The position numbers were made by a program, and so were the translations under genes. Below are positions 1-13,100 of a DNA stretch of 64,000 nucleotides, one piece after another. Origin of the DNA: Hydractinia symbiolongicarpus (Eukaryota; Cnidaria; Hydrozoa; Anthoathecata; Hydractiniidae); NCBI RefSeq assembly GCF_029227915.1, contig NC_079876.1, positions 12,276,001 to 12,340,000 of the forward strand, read 5' to 3'. The notes below the pieces were generated by a model, which saw only the letters and a list, made by a program, of their open reading frames with translations, was not told the DNA's origin and made no database searches. How positions within the stretch are numbered: position 1 is the stretch's first letter; each line of letters begins with the position of its first letter.

Positions 1-3000
1 AGGAAGGTAGATTTCTTATTCAATAATTTTTTTGATGCTAGTTATTTGCTTTGGGTTCCAGAATAACAACACAAATTGATAGAAACAATGTATTTCCTTT
101 TGCTGGAATGAGTATGTACAACACATTCAGTATATGTAGACTAGTATTTATGGAAATTTTTTGGGGAATGGGCGCTTCGTCAAATGCACAAATATATAAT
201 GCATAATCTGAGTGTCAGGATAATAATGATTACACTAGAGATGCCCTGAGCGTCTGGTGCATCAACATGTCCTGAGAAATGTGACTAATAACCCTGGCAA
301 TCTTTAAGATTAGCTCTATAGGTAGAAACCATCCCCAATGTGCCAGGCTTTACATGACATGTTCAATGACTAAGGTAAACCTAATGTATATTACCCACAA
401 TGCTAAAGAGCTGTACTTCTGTCACCACAATTAACATGAGCAAAACTTGCAGTTTAGCTCCATCTAAGTGTAGTGAGGTAACTACATATTTTATTACTGT
501 CTTGTAAACATTATTCCGCAAAGTATATTTTGTTAGCTAGACAGAGTAACCATGGGCTGTTTCCTGTTTTTTTATTTAAACTGTTGTGATATAATCTAAA
601 TTAAATTAATCATGTGTGACACGGTTTACCTGTTTTAAACGTTCAACCTGGTGTTAACAACGGGTTGTTTTGTGTGTTTTTTTTTAAGTTATGAAAAAAA
701 ATTTTAGGAAAAGGCTATTACGCCTATGTATGACACAGTTTACCTGTAGTAAATGCTCATTCCATTTTCACAATTAAGTTATTACCGTTTACCTGAAACT
801 TATTCTGCAAAATTAAAAAATATAGACTACTGTAAAGAAAGAAACTTTCGCTGGTAGAAAGTTTGTGGTTTGGAGGAACAGCGAAAATTTTGCATTTTGC
901 GGGAAAAAACTTTCGCGGATGAGCATTGTGGAAATTTTTTACAGGCAAAAAACTTTTGAGGACCGAAAATAAAGTATTAAAAACAATAGAAAACAAAGGA
1001 TATGAATGTAATTATTTTATCACAAAAAAACAAGAAATCTTCCGAAAAATTTCATCAGCTTTTTGAATGAAAATTTTTTTTCGTTGACAAAAATTACAAA
1101 AATTATAGTTTTGCTTCCTTATCACCTAAACAATACTTGTTTTTTGCTTTTACTGAGTAGTTAAATACAAATAACATAAAAAGCCTGCACTGGGAACTAA
1201 ATTTACAATTTATTTTAAATTTATTTTAAACCCTTCTATGAGGTTAGCTCTTAATCTGCTCGATTCTGCAGACACTACATTGCTAAAGTCTTCCTTGGTA
1301 TGGTAGATGATCATACTAGCAGTACCAAATATAGCTTGTTATGTAGCTATAAATAATGCTCTAAAAAATGGCACCACATCACAGTTAGTAAATTGATATC
1401 CTGATGGTGTGAGGAACACACGGAAACGTTCCTTTAACAAAGAACCCAATACCTATGACCATACTTCACTTCCGTACTTTATTTTTTTCTCTCAATAACA
1501 ATTTCATCACTCTTTCTAAAACACGATTCTTTTGTGTTGAATGTTATTTTAATCTATTTATATCTTTACAATCACATTGAGCATATTGAAATTATTTGGT
1601 ATCATTTTTAAGTGTTGTTAACATGTATTTCACAATCTAGTGCCCAGGACTAAATTGATCAATGCTGTTAAAAGACAGTAAAGAAATTAACAATTAAGTT
1701 TCAATGATATTCATTCATTCTTTCTTTTCTTTTTTATATTCACTACTTTTAAACAACGGGTGACCACAGGAAATGTGGAAACAAAATTAAAAATACAATT
1801 AATAAGACAACTAAACTTTGTCCTCTCCATTAATGCCGCTTATTTTATTATGCACACTATGATTGGTAAGATTAAAATGGATAGTATGAGAAAAAATCTT
1901 CTGTACTTCGTTGTTACAGATGATCTGTAATAATTCATTATTTTGTTTCTTTTTATGCATTTTAACTACGCAGTTTTCTATGTATATGAAAAAGATTTAA
2001 GTTAACGATAAGGGTTGTAAAGCCTTCTTAAATCAAATTTGCATGGGTGATTAATTGCACGCCTAAACAGCTCTATGCGATAGCACACTCACAAAATGGT
2101 CTGACTGGAGAGAATGTTTTGTGTGTTTTTTGTCAGACCCAGCATTCTTACCCCTTTTTCACAAAATATACCTTTACATCAGGCTTTTAAATGTTTCTTT
2201 ATAGGAATATACAGCAATTAAATCCTTTCTACAAAAACAAGGGACTAAACACATTCCTGGACAAGCTTGTTTTACTGTATCAAAGCTCATCAGCTGGGCT
2301 AGTGTTGGGTCCTAACCACGATATATAATGGATTATGGTAAGTAGTATAACTTTGTTTTCTAACCATACAGCTTTGTTTTCTAGCCATATTTTGAGGTAA
2401 TGAATTTGATTTATGTATGCATTTAATTACTTATAGTTTTAATAGCTATAAGAGCATATCTCTTATAATAATACGGAGCTTCCCTGTCTGTGTCTGTCTT
2501 TCACTTTTGCAAAGTTGATTATATTCTTCAAAATTTTCTTCAATAAAGCCTATAAAACATCACCTATAAAATTGTTATGTAATTTACCAAATCTTGACGT
2601 TAAAACAATATTGACGTCAAAGGAAAGTATATTAACAATAGTGAAGCGATTACAATGCACTTAAAAGTTTGAGGTTAAATATCCTTGATTTAGACTGTTT
2701 ATACTACGAGGTGCTTTATAAAGGCATTTTTGACTGTAGAGCCTTTTTGTTCATTTTTATTTTGCTGCAACATCTGTATTTTTTGAACTTTGCAAGTTAA
2801 AAGTCAACATAAAAAAATTTAATAGACTGCAGCCTTTCATCAGAAATAGAAAAATTTTTTTTGATTAAAAGGATTAAAAAAAATCTATTTACAGTATATA
2901 CAAAATTATGCTATTATAGAAATTAATTTTGAAATTGAAAGCTTCAATGAAAATTTTTTTTTGTGAGTTTAGAATTCTTCTCTAGAAAACTTCCTAAAGT

Positions 3001-3911
3001 ACAGTCAAGACTGTCAAGACAGTCTTGTAGGGCAGAGGAAAAAAATGGCTGTCTTCGATTAAAACAAATATTTTTTGCATACCGTAAAGTTTAGAGTTGC
3101 ACCTTTATTTTTTATTGGTACTTAATAATACGGTAACCAGGACTATTAATAAAAAATTGATCAGCGTGATAAATGGCATGCTCTTATCTTAGGTTATTTG
3201 GTTTGTGCTAGTGGTCCCTAAATATAAAAAATATGAAAAATGTAGAAAATATAAAATAACAAAATGTAGACTGCACAGGGGTTGAGGTTGTGGCATGGGT
3301 AAGAAGTGTAATACAAGTTCTAGAAATATTAACAGCAGGGAATTTCAACCGAGATATAAAAAAGTTGTAAGTCAGGTCATTAATTAAATACTTGCGAAAC
3401 AAACAGTATTTATATGACTACTTGTGTAACAAACAATATTATATGTATATTTAATTTTTGATTTTATTTTTTCACTTTTTCCGAAAGACGACCATACCAG
3501 TGCTTTAAATAACATTTTCAAGCCTGACGTTTGTCAGATTGTTACTTAATCCTGAGAATTTTACTTTCCTAAGAAACGCAATGTTTACGCACCTCGCATC
3601 CTTTATTTGTGTGGAGGTGAACACTGATAAGACACGGATGAAATAAGTCTCCATAATTGCAGTTACAAGAGAAACAGACAATATATTGTTTGCATCATTG
3701 AATTTCCGCGCCCGAATTCTCTAATTCTCTAAAACCGTTGTTTTTTTCTTTTGCAGCATTTTTTGAGGAAAATCGACCCTGGGATTTCACGTTCCTCTGA
3801 GAGGAGGATAATATTGGTTTCCAACTGCTAACTAACTAACTAACCCTGCCCCAAATGGTCAATTGCAACGTCACAAATTTAAACTTCGTACCCAAACTCC
3901 CTAAGTACTTA
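1..3911. other. Gene-free AT-rich sequence with dispersed repeats
   Basis: No exon or ORF here has a recognisable protein. A block at 2205-2337 looks exon-like but is closed in all frames. A Helitron-like left end (TCTCTTATAATAATACGGAG) begins near 2458. Short copies of GACACGGTTTACCTG occur near 617 and 730. Confidence 0.4.
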
Positions 3912-4312
3912 AAAGTCATCTAAATTACGTTTCAGGCCAAAATTGGTATTTGTTTTCGACCAAATTCGGCACAGTTAACAAAGAAAGTATGCTGAACATA
4001 ATGATGACATTATAATTTTGATTTTGTCACCTAAATGTCATTTTAGGCCAAAAATGGTCCAAAAATTAAAACTACTTTATTTTCGACAAAATTTGGCACA
4101 GTTAACAAAAAAGGGCATGCTGAACAAGATGGTGACATCAAAATTTTAAATTTCTGCCACCTTAAATGTCATTTTAGGCCAAAATTGGTCCAAAATTTAA
4201 AACCACTTCATTTTCGGCCAAATTTGGCACAGTTAACAAATTAAGTATGCTGAACATAATAGTGGCATTAAAATTTTGATATTTTTCCGCCTTAAATGTC
4301 ATTTAAGACCAT
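3912..4312. repeat. Tandem repeat of about 128 bp, roughly three copies
   Basis: The core TTTTAGGCCAAAATTGGTCC ... AAATTTGGCACAGTTAACAAA ... GCTGAACATAATGGTGACAT recurs with a period of 127-131 bp (GGCACAGTTAACA at about 3969, 4096 and 4226). The copies are diverged. No protein is visible. Confidence 0.7.
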
Positions 4313-6778
4313 AAACGTTTCAATCGCAAACATGAATGATATGCTGTATTTTTTGTTAGCAATTTCTTTTAAAATGTGAGTTTATTATGACACGTTTCGT
4401 TTCGTTTTGTTTGCGTTTGTTGTACGATATAATGTCACTGGTGTGCTTTATCTTCAAAGCTTCATGCACCAAACTGCTTCGAATGTTTGGCACGATAACA
4501 CAACGAATTAGCAGGTTCTCATCAAATATTTTGGTAGCGAGCGGAAATTCTTAGAGCCGCCAGGACTTCTTGTTTCATTTACAACTATTTTTTATTTCGA
4601 AACTAAAATATGTTCCATGGTAATCTAAATGAAAAAAAAAATTATTAGAAAAACAAATTCAAAGTACCAAGTTCAAGCTAGCCAAACGTGTTGTGGCATT
4701 AAAGGAGCAGTTAATGGCCCAGCTATTTCTCCATTTATTTGAATTGGGCTTGTTTTAGCCTGGGTAACCCCTTTTGACACACATTCAGTTATCTGAAATT
4801 TTTTCAAATCACAAGAAAATTATGTTTTCGAAAATATATGTGTTCTAAAATTAACAATTTAGTTTTTGTTTGCTTATTCATAAATTATTGTACTTTGGAG
4901 CCTAAAAAGAAGAGGTTATATCAAGCAAAAATTATTTTTAGGATATCAAGATTTTGAAATTCAATTTGGCTAAAAAAAGAAAAAAATTGGTTGTTATTTT
5001 ATGTTTTTCCTTTTTTTTATTTTTTTTACTGTTATTTTTTTTTTGTGTTTTTCAATGAAAAATCCACAAAATTAACAATTTGGATTTGTTTTGAAAATAT
5101 AAATATTTGTTTATGATTTAAAATATATAATCTTGAATATTAATTCCCTTGCGTGAATAACTAATGTGAGTCCACAACACGCAAATCACGGGTCACATTT
5201 TTATGACCTGACCGTACGCTAAAATTACTAAAAAATAAGTAAGCTACCAAATGAGAAAACAGGGGGTCCATTTGTCATTCTTGTCGTTCGTCGTTACGGT
5301 TAAGATAATTTAATTTTACCCCAGGCTTACCATGTGCGCGCCGTATCTCACAGAAACAAGTTGGTTATCAACTGAAAAAAGAGAACCCTGTCTTGTCTTG
5401 AGCCAAAAAATATTTTCTTTAAGCACTTTTTTTGTAAGAATATACTCTGAAAAATGGGTCAGAAGTTCAGAATATCCTAAGAATATGTCTAAGCTTGATG
5501 GTTTGTTTTAAATACATTGTATGACGCACAAAATTGATTAGAAGTTTACTATTTTATTGTATATCAAACGAACTGAACTTTTTTGTGTCCAATCAATGGG
5601 CCGTGTATTTTCAGGCCATAGTCATGCGAAGAACATATTCAGAATAACGAGGATAGCATTTGTCAAAGAGGCTGAAACTGAAACACAATATTCTTATAAA
5701 AAGTGTATATCCCAGAGAAAAATTTACATAAACTGTAAAAAGTAATTTTTCCGTTGTAACTGTATTTAACACTACAGATTGTGTGTGTGATAAACCTAAA
5801 ACCTAAACTTAAATCAATATTTACATCTGTTACGTTACGATTGTTTGAAATATATTATAAATTCGAAAACGCTGCATTGTTATCTTTTTTGATTTTATGC
5901 ATGATTTTCTTGATTAAAAGCTTGGGTCTATAAGGCAAACTGTTCTTTTAATATTTTAGAGTGAAATGTTTTGGTAGATATACAATATACCAAATGATTT
6001 AATTTTTATATTTCTCTTTTATCTGTTTTCAACTATTAATTTCTTATATTTTGAGTATAACTTTGGAAGGTTTGTTGTATACATTAGACTGAATAGCTGA
6101 TTTTGTATGAATTAACAAAAATGTTTGATTTTTTTTTAATGCTTTGTATCCTTTTTTTCCCTGGTGTACTTCTGGAATGGCAACGCAAGTATGTAGTTTT
6201 AGTGTATTTCGCTTTTTACGTAACGGTTGTTAGACACCTTTGATTTTTTTGGACATTTTTCGTTTTTATTTTATAATAATTTTTTTGTTGTTGTTGTTGC
6301 ACATGCTTATAAATTTCAGACGTTTTGTTTCAGCAGTTATAAACATAGATTAATGCAGATTGTGAGCAACCTCGATCTCAGGGCTTTTTTCTCTTTTTGA
6401 CATCCCATTATAAAAGAGACAAAGAGCCCGACGTCGGTGTTGTATGTTTTTGTTTGGTATCCCTTACATCGGTTTAATGAAATATTCAATGGATTCTTCC
6501 ACGGGAATTCAGCTAGTATATAATTCAGGGTCGGATCCAGGATTTTTATGTAACTAAGCAAAAAAAATTTGTGGGAGATTACCGCCCAGAATGGGCGTTA
6601 AAACACGCCAAATGGGCGGACCCAATAGTAACAAAATTTATCACCTTGTTCAGGCTTTTTCCAGCGTTAAAAGTACAATAAGTAACAGTATACATAAAAA
6701 AATATACAGCTAAAATATATAAAACAAAACTATATGTATAAATCAATCAGCAAGTATATGTATTTCAAAAAGCCTTTA
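4313..6778. other. Gene-free AT-rich sequence
   Basis: A GGAGCAGTTAATGGCCCAGC...GAATTGGGC segment near 4704-4750 recurs at about 45383-45432 ahead of the LINE, so it is part of a dispersed repeat. Otherwise I see only low-complexity sequence and spurious ORFs. Confidence 0.4.
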
Positions 6779-7110
6779 TTATGTTTTATTATGTTCAGCA
6801 AACTCATCTATCACTTCATCAGAGATCACAGTGATTGACCTGTTAAACATGATAACTGCTAGGCTGCTTAACCTTTCTCCGACATCATGTTTCGCATCTG
6901 AGTCTTTAAACGCCTTAGTCCAGAGATACTTTTCTCACAAGTGCATGAGGTTACAGGAATTGTAGCCAAAATTCTAAAGATTCATGGATTGATGGAAATA
7001 TGTACCTATTTGTGGTTTTAAGTAAAGAGGTGATATCTGTTGGTAGAGCACCTTGATAGTTTTTCCAAAATATCCCCCACAAATATGTTACTAAGGGCCG
7101 GAATATCACT
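6779..7110 (-). pseudogene. Broken hAT transposase C-terminus (ZMYM1-like dimerisation region)
   Basis: The minus strand reads, over at least two frameshifts, LPTDITSLLKTTNRYIFPSI, then ATIPVTSCTCEKSISGLRRL, then a frame change to RLSSLAVIMFNRSITVISDE and a stop at 6779-6781. The CTCEKSxSxLRRLKT block and the following RLSSLA block are the conserved C-terminal dimerisation region of hAT transposases. The frameshifts at about 6895 and in the 6970-7050 stretch kill it. No terminal repeats were identified. Confidence 0.65.
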
Positions 7111-7276
7111 CGCAAACAATTGCAGAAATTCTTTAAACTTAACCTTCTAGTTAAATCAAAATATCTTCACAGAAACACCAGCAACACCTCTCCTGGGCTC
7201 TCCCTAGGATGCTACAAAATTAAAAAATATATAGTGACACAAATTTTAAAGGTACTGCCTGCATCACATATAGTTT

Positions 7277-7358
7277 ACTCCTGTCAGGAATCGAACCTGT
7301 GTTCGGAATGGTATGATATTTATGTATCATAAATATCATACCATTTGATCACAGGAGT
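7277..7358 (-). tRNA. tRNA-like sequence (probable pseudo-tRNA) containing a perfect palindrome
   Basis: On the minus strand 82 nt begin ACTCCTG and end CAGGAGT, a perfect 7-bp acceptor stem. A perfect B box GGTTCGATTCC sits in a T arm with four paired bases and a TTCGATT loop. A D-arm-like ATCA-AATGGTA-TGAT follows the acceptor. The anticodon arm would be ATTTA/TAAAT with loop TGATACA, which lacks the U at position 33. Positions 7307-7345 form a perfect 18-bp inverted repeat with a 3-nt loop, competing with the cloverleaf. No T-run terminator follows. It could be a tRNA relic, part of a tRNA-derived SINE, or a hairpin element. Confidence 0.35.
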
Positions 7359-7458
7359 TTAGACATTTAGTAAAAAATTATTATACCTCAACAACAGTAA
7401 AAATTGACAAAACGCACATAAATGATGACCAAATGAAGGATTTTGAAACACATCTTGC

Positions 7459-7650
7459 TTACTCAATTATGACCAGTTCTCTTGACTTGGTCTTTGTATA
7501 CACATCACAACCATCCGATAAACATTGCACAAAAATATTGTCAAGCGGTTGATCAAAATTCTCAAAAGCCAGGGTTTCGTCACGAATAAGCAACACAGAA
7601 ATAGATCTGTAAAGAGAGTTACCATCTCCTCTGACGCTGCATAACAAAAA
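7459..7650 (-). pseudogene. OTU-protease-like fragment with catalytic Cys replaced by Ser
   Basis: About 60 open codons on the minus strand contain CSVRGDGNSLYRSISVLLIR, close to the OTU cysteine-protease motif GDGNCLFRSIS; the catalytic cysteine position reads serine. No His-containing end of the domain is visible. It lies 350 bp upstream of the hAT relic in the same orientation and may come from a mobile element that captured an OTU domain. A splice-bounded exon of a true gene is not excluded, but I see no partner exons. Confidence 0.35.
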
Positions 7651-7659
7651 AATACATCA

Positions 7660-9126
7660 GATAAAAAGGCAGTTATGAAATAAAAATATTAGTAAGATTG
7701 GTAAGATTTTTTCTATCCATATTGTTATAGCTATATAACATATGTCAAAGAGGTCTTGGCAGAGAGCACCACTACAATGACTTGGCTTGAAAATTGATGG
7801 ATATGTTTTCCATCCTTAATACAGCTCTGTTTCCACTCATCATACTGGCTCAATTTTCTCTTAAAAAATCTTGCTAGGTATAAAATAACAAATGAAGCAC
7901 CACATGAACACTTCAGAATTATTTTGAGTGTATTTTTCTTTTAATTTATTTATTTGTGTGGTGGGGAGGTTTGAGTATAACACATAAGACAAAGCAGTAG
8001 CTACAAACTCATTTTGTTGAAAAAATATAGCACCAGAAGTTTTATACAGAACAGGATCAGTGAAAGAACTTAGTGTACACACATTCTCATTCACTATAGT
8101 GAATAATAAAGAAGTATCTCACTCACTATACCTATATATATATATAGATATTTTTGCAGAGAGAAACCTTTTAAAATAATCTTCTCAAGGCAAAAAAAAA
8201 TCTGATATTTTAGCTTAGGGAATAAACTATACATACTACTACACACTGGGTACTTGAGATTTATAAGAAATAGTAAAAAAGACATCCAGAAACCTAAAAG
8301 TATCACACTAGTGTCCATCTTTGGTTGATTGGTTATAAACACGAAGAACGTGGCCTGTTTGCAATCATTTTGTTACGGTTGAGAAATTCTGTCTACCTTG
8401 CCTTTTTTTTGCTTATTTGCTTATACGCGATAGCAAAGTAGTTTTTCATCTCTGCATTCTCTCCATGCAAAAAAGCAAATATATCAACTTTGACACGCTT
8501 ACTTGCTTATTCATAAATAAGCGAGAAAGCAAAGTTGCTTTTCGTTTCGCTTGCTCAGAGGAGTTTCTATCTACTTTGTTTGGGAAAGTAAATAAGCGCA
8601 ATAAGCAAAAACACAACTTCCTTACCAGACTTCCTAAAAAATACAAGGAAAATTACACACACGAAACGAGTGCAGGCTTTTTCTCTACGTTTTTAAAAGT
8701 AAGCGCGCGCTTATCTTGCTTATACCTCCATCCGACCCTGTAATTAGTTTCCTTAACTTTAACTAATGTAAATTATTCATGGAGAAAAAAACAAAAAATT
8801 ATTTTCGCTGTAATATGTAAAATTAATAACTCTACAAAATTCTCCTGAACAGCTTCTTGCCTTAAATTACTTCAGAACATGTGATTAGAAAATTTAAAGC
8901 ATATATATTTTAATTCAATAATTGAAAACACAGCCCCTTAATTAATTCAGGTATTAAGCTGCAAACACACTGTAGGATAATAATACTAATAAGATATAAG
9001 ATATAATATGTAATATATAATAATATAACAATAATAATACGACTGATTAATATTAGTAAAAAAGATTAAATAATTAATATTTTGAATACATTCAGACATC
9101 AATGTTCATGAATTAATTCTTTTTAG
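7660..9126. other. Sequence upstream of the first recognised NTPase-gene exon
   Basis: The missing start exon of the NTPase gene may lie here or farther upstream. Frames at 7861-8094 and 8094-8342 (minus) and 8417-8743 (plus) are open but unrecognised. The stretch 8990-9090 is almost pure A/T with TAATA repeats. Confidence 0.35.
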
Positions 9127-10107
9127 AACGATTGCTACTTGCATACAAGCTCTCTGTGGAATTTAAAGAAAAGAGAGAAGATGGGGAATTATTTTGTCAG
9201 TGGGTGCTTAATGATGATAATAAACCTCTTGAAATATTTGCTAAAACCTCAAGAACTGAAGATCCAGTAATAGAATGTGTATGTGAATGGTTTTTAAAAA
9301 AAAAGAAAAATATTTCTATTGCCGAAATTATTAAAGAAGTCAACAAATGTCTGAAAAAATGTGGTAGAGGCCTGGAGATAACCGAAGATGACTTGAAACA
9401 CAGTTTTCAAGATACTGAAGGTATAATATACCTAAAATATAAAATAACTTTTACTTTATTACATAATATTGTTATGCGGTTTAGTACACATTACCCACAG
9501 ATTATGTCTGCTACCACTAACTATGGGAACTGTTTTTGGATATGGTAACCTCCTGAGATACATAATAAGTATATTTGAAATATCTCCTTTGCGGTTGATA
9601 GTAGCGCCATCAAATATAACATACGTCCTCTGTGTATTATGTAGTTGTTGAAAATTATATTAAAAACTTGTGAGATAATTGTAACAATTTACGTTGATAA
9701 TGTCTTGTAGTAACAAGACGAAATATCCGTTAAAAATTAAAATGCTGGATGATTTTTGAAATTACAGATCCCGTTTTATCATAAGGTGCTTTGACTAGAT
9801 CGCCCTCTTGACTGATATTGTATATATGTTTTAGTTAGACATGATCATCCTTCAATTTCATTTGAGATGGAAGACAAAATTTATCGATACCTATTAGAAA
9901 AAATCTCACCATGGGACATTCGTTACTTTGCGCATTTTCTAATCCCTTACAATGAAGTAAGCAAAATATTTGCAGACAACGTCGGAAATATTGAAAGGGT
10001 GATAACGTTAGTACTTGAAAGATGCAAAAAAAAATCTACTTCATGGCATCAACTAAAATCTGTTTTAAATTTTTTAAAAATGGACGATCTCGTAAATGAC
10101 ATCCAAG
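9127..10107 (+). CDS. Two exons encoding tandem death-fold-like domains (N-terminus of the NTPase gene)
   Basis: Exon 9127-9420 follows a TTTTTAG acceptor and ends at a GTATAA donor. Exon 9835-10107 follows a TTTTAG acceptor and ends at GTAAGA. Both introns leave one base of a codon, and the joined codon reads valine. The first segment has the amphipathic pattern of the later helices of a death domain (VIECVCEWFLKKKKNISIAE, then a Gly-Arg near LKKCGRGLEI). The second ends in a Trp-Leu-Leu-Leu pattern (STSWHQLKSVLNFLKMDDLV) resembling the last helices of death or DED folds. These assignments rest on pattern alone; the segments could be other six-helix bundles. No catalytic residues are expected. 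The position ahead of a P-loop NTPase is where NLR-like proteins carry their effector domain. Confidence 0.6.
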
Positions 10108-13100
10108 GTAAGAAAATTACACTTTCAAAATGTTTGCTTTGTTTTCACACAATTTTGATATTATCACACTTAGTTCCATATTTATTTCGTTGTAAATAAA
10201 ATAAAATCATGCATTATTTAACACTTTTAAAAGTGCTTGACACAAAAAAAATATATTATGGATAATTTAGTGGTAAAGAATTTATTGTCTGTTGATTTAA
10301 AAATGTTAAATACTAAGGCTAAATATGAACTTTAGAAAAATGTGTCTTTTTAGCCTAATAGGGTTAAAAGCCAAAACAACTTTGTTAATTGTAAACAATA
10401 ATTTTAACAAAATGACCAATGATTGTTTCTGTTTCTTTTACCAATTATTACTCAACTTTTGACTATGCTAAGAGCATAAATTTTGGTGAATTGGTGGAAA
10501 TAATCACAGTAAACAAAACATTTTAATCTAGTTGTATTTAATTCTGCACATAGCAAAAAAATCAATTTTGTCAGGAAATTAATTTCCTGAGTGATGAAAG
10601 TAGTCTTATTTGTTGTATTTTTTTTATAAATATGCCAATCCGGTCAAATTTTCTTTCCCTTATTTTCAATAAAACTGAACCATCACAAAGTATTTGAGAA
10701 TGAAGGCGGTGATACACGATTCAATTAATCGAACTCGATTTGTCGAATGCGACAAATTGGATTGTGTATCATGTAAAAATCGTATGCTTTTGGCATGTTC
10801 AGACTTGTCAAATTCGATTTTTAAACAGTCAGAGCGGTTTATTCTTTTCGATTAATCGAAGGGTTTTTAACCAATCAGAATGCTTAAAATTTGTCATCAA
10901 ATGTCATTCACAAAAATGTGAGTTTCTATATTATAAAAAGCGCTCTAGAGCGTATTAGCAGAAGACATCCAAAGAAAATTAAAATAATCTTCTTGCTCTA
11001 ACCAAAATTCGTTTAGAAACATATCGCATACTCCTAAACAAGATCTTTTCTGCAGCCATTCTTTCGTCCACATACAAGGTTTCTGACATTTTCTTAAATA
11101 AATAAATAATAAAAGCAGTGAGTTCAACTTTATCTTCGCTCTCTGAAGACATTTTAATCAAAAGAAAAATATCAAAAGTTTGTTCTCGTGTATCACCTGT
11201 CAAGTTTTGATTTTATTTTAATGCCCAATATAATTTTAACAAACCAAATTCGATTAATTTCACCGTGTATCACCGCCTTAAATTAAGTAAAACGCGAATT
11301 ACTTCAATTAATTCAATTCATGCTAAAGATTCAATTTTACGGATCTCTGAATGTATGTTTCAAAATTGATCTTTTTTTTTCTAGGTGGCATTCAAGATGA
11401 ATTTGGTAAGTCCAATGCATTAAAGAGTGTTTAAGTGGCATTGTTAAGTAAACTATTCATGCCTTTATCATCTGCCAAAACTTTTCTTTGCCTAAATCAC
11501 ATCAAACATGCTTTCATCACAAAACTTTAGGAAAATTCACAAGGTCATAATAACAATTGAAAAGTTTATTAAATTTATTGAAAGTTTAAATTCATATCAG
11601 AAAACCGTTTTTACAGATTGTAAGGGTTTTAAAGAAATTTTGCTGTTTAGTCATCTTTTTAATAACTCGATTTAGCATGTTCTTATTCTTAACACTTGTG
11701 CGTATTCCCACAATATACTCTTTTCATAAGGATAGCTTTTCCTGAATATGTTGAAATTAGTGTTATGGCCGTCTTTCAAATTTTAATAGATGAAATGCAT
11801 TTTGCAATCTCCTGTAGGTCTTTTTTTGTCTTTACACAACCACAAATGTTGAAAGAAGTAGTGTTAAAAAAAATGAGACTTTTCTTTTATCAAATTAATA
11901 CATACACATTGTATGTATTGTACTTTGAAGAACTTTTTCTTTTTTAATAATTGCTTTGTAATAAAAAGTTCAGATTTTTTATTTCAAATAAATACTAACT
12001 TGACTGTTTAGCTTTCCAACGGTGTAAAAAACAAAGTTTAGCATATATCCTTAAGCAAAAGGGAATCACTCAATTTCTTACACAAAAACTTGGTTTGTAA
12101 TATTTTGCACTGATATGTCAACCATTTCACCACTACTTTTCCCTATTATATATCATTAATTTGTTTTTAGCCAACAACACAACTTCTCCAAGGTATGTGA
12201 TTTCTTATTTACTTTTATTTTTTATGTTTTTTTGTTTGTTTTTTTTGCTTTGTTGAACTTGTGGTTCGGGTTTTATTTCCGGATATTTTTTATAACAATG
12301 TTTTAAATATTAGTAACTTGAAAAAATAAAACTACCAATTTGTTCTATAGCACTCGAAGCTGCAACTACCATTTTTTAAGAGCTTTTGATTGTTCTGAAT
12401 AGTCAATAACTGTGCTTTTCCCCAAAAGCATTCTTTCCACATACACATCTGTCCTATGAGAAGCAATAGAACATAGCTTGCATTAGTCAAAAGCAAAACT
12501 TGAAATTATAGGCCTTTAAAAACTCCTAAAAAATTAAACACAAAACTGAGAATGTATATTCCTTATTTATTAAGTCAGAAGTTACGTACGTAACAATCAG
12601 GAAAAAGTCGAATAAGCTGATATGATTGTTTATCATTTCTGATTTTGCTAAGAATTTGAAAAAACTGTCAGAGAAAGAATCAGAGCAATGTTTGTGTCTT
12701 TTTAGAAAATTATCATAATAATCTTACTGCAAAAATTAAAGTTAACTCCAAGAAATCAAAATAGTTAGAGTAAACCCGAGGTGTAAAATGATATTGGACT
12801 TATATTATAGAGCCTAAAATGTTGGTTATCAAGGCTCTTTTCGTTTTCAAGATATTCACAAGAATTTCATATTTAATTATGTTGCTTAAATTATGATGTC
12901 ATATTTAAGCAATAGCAAATTTTGACATTTTCTGTCGTCTGTATTTTTAGACCTGTTAAGGAATGTGCATTCAAACTAAATCAATGTATAGAATTGAATA
13001 CCATAAATTTTTTTGCCAAAATTACACTTGTTTGCTCGTCCCAGGCCCAAGCTCACACAGAAAATTTTATTGCAAACCAAGGTGTCTATCCCGTGTCATT

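Noticed and set aside
2205-2337. Exon-like block with acceptor TTATAG and donor GTAAGT, reading NIQQLNPFYKNKGLNTFLDK
   Set aside because: Every frame contains a stop before the donor and I recognise no family; possibly a decayed mobile-element exon.
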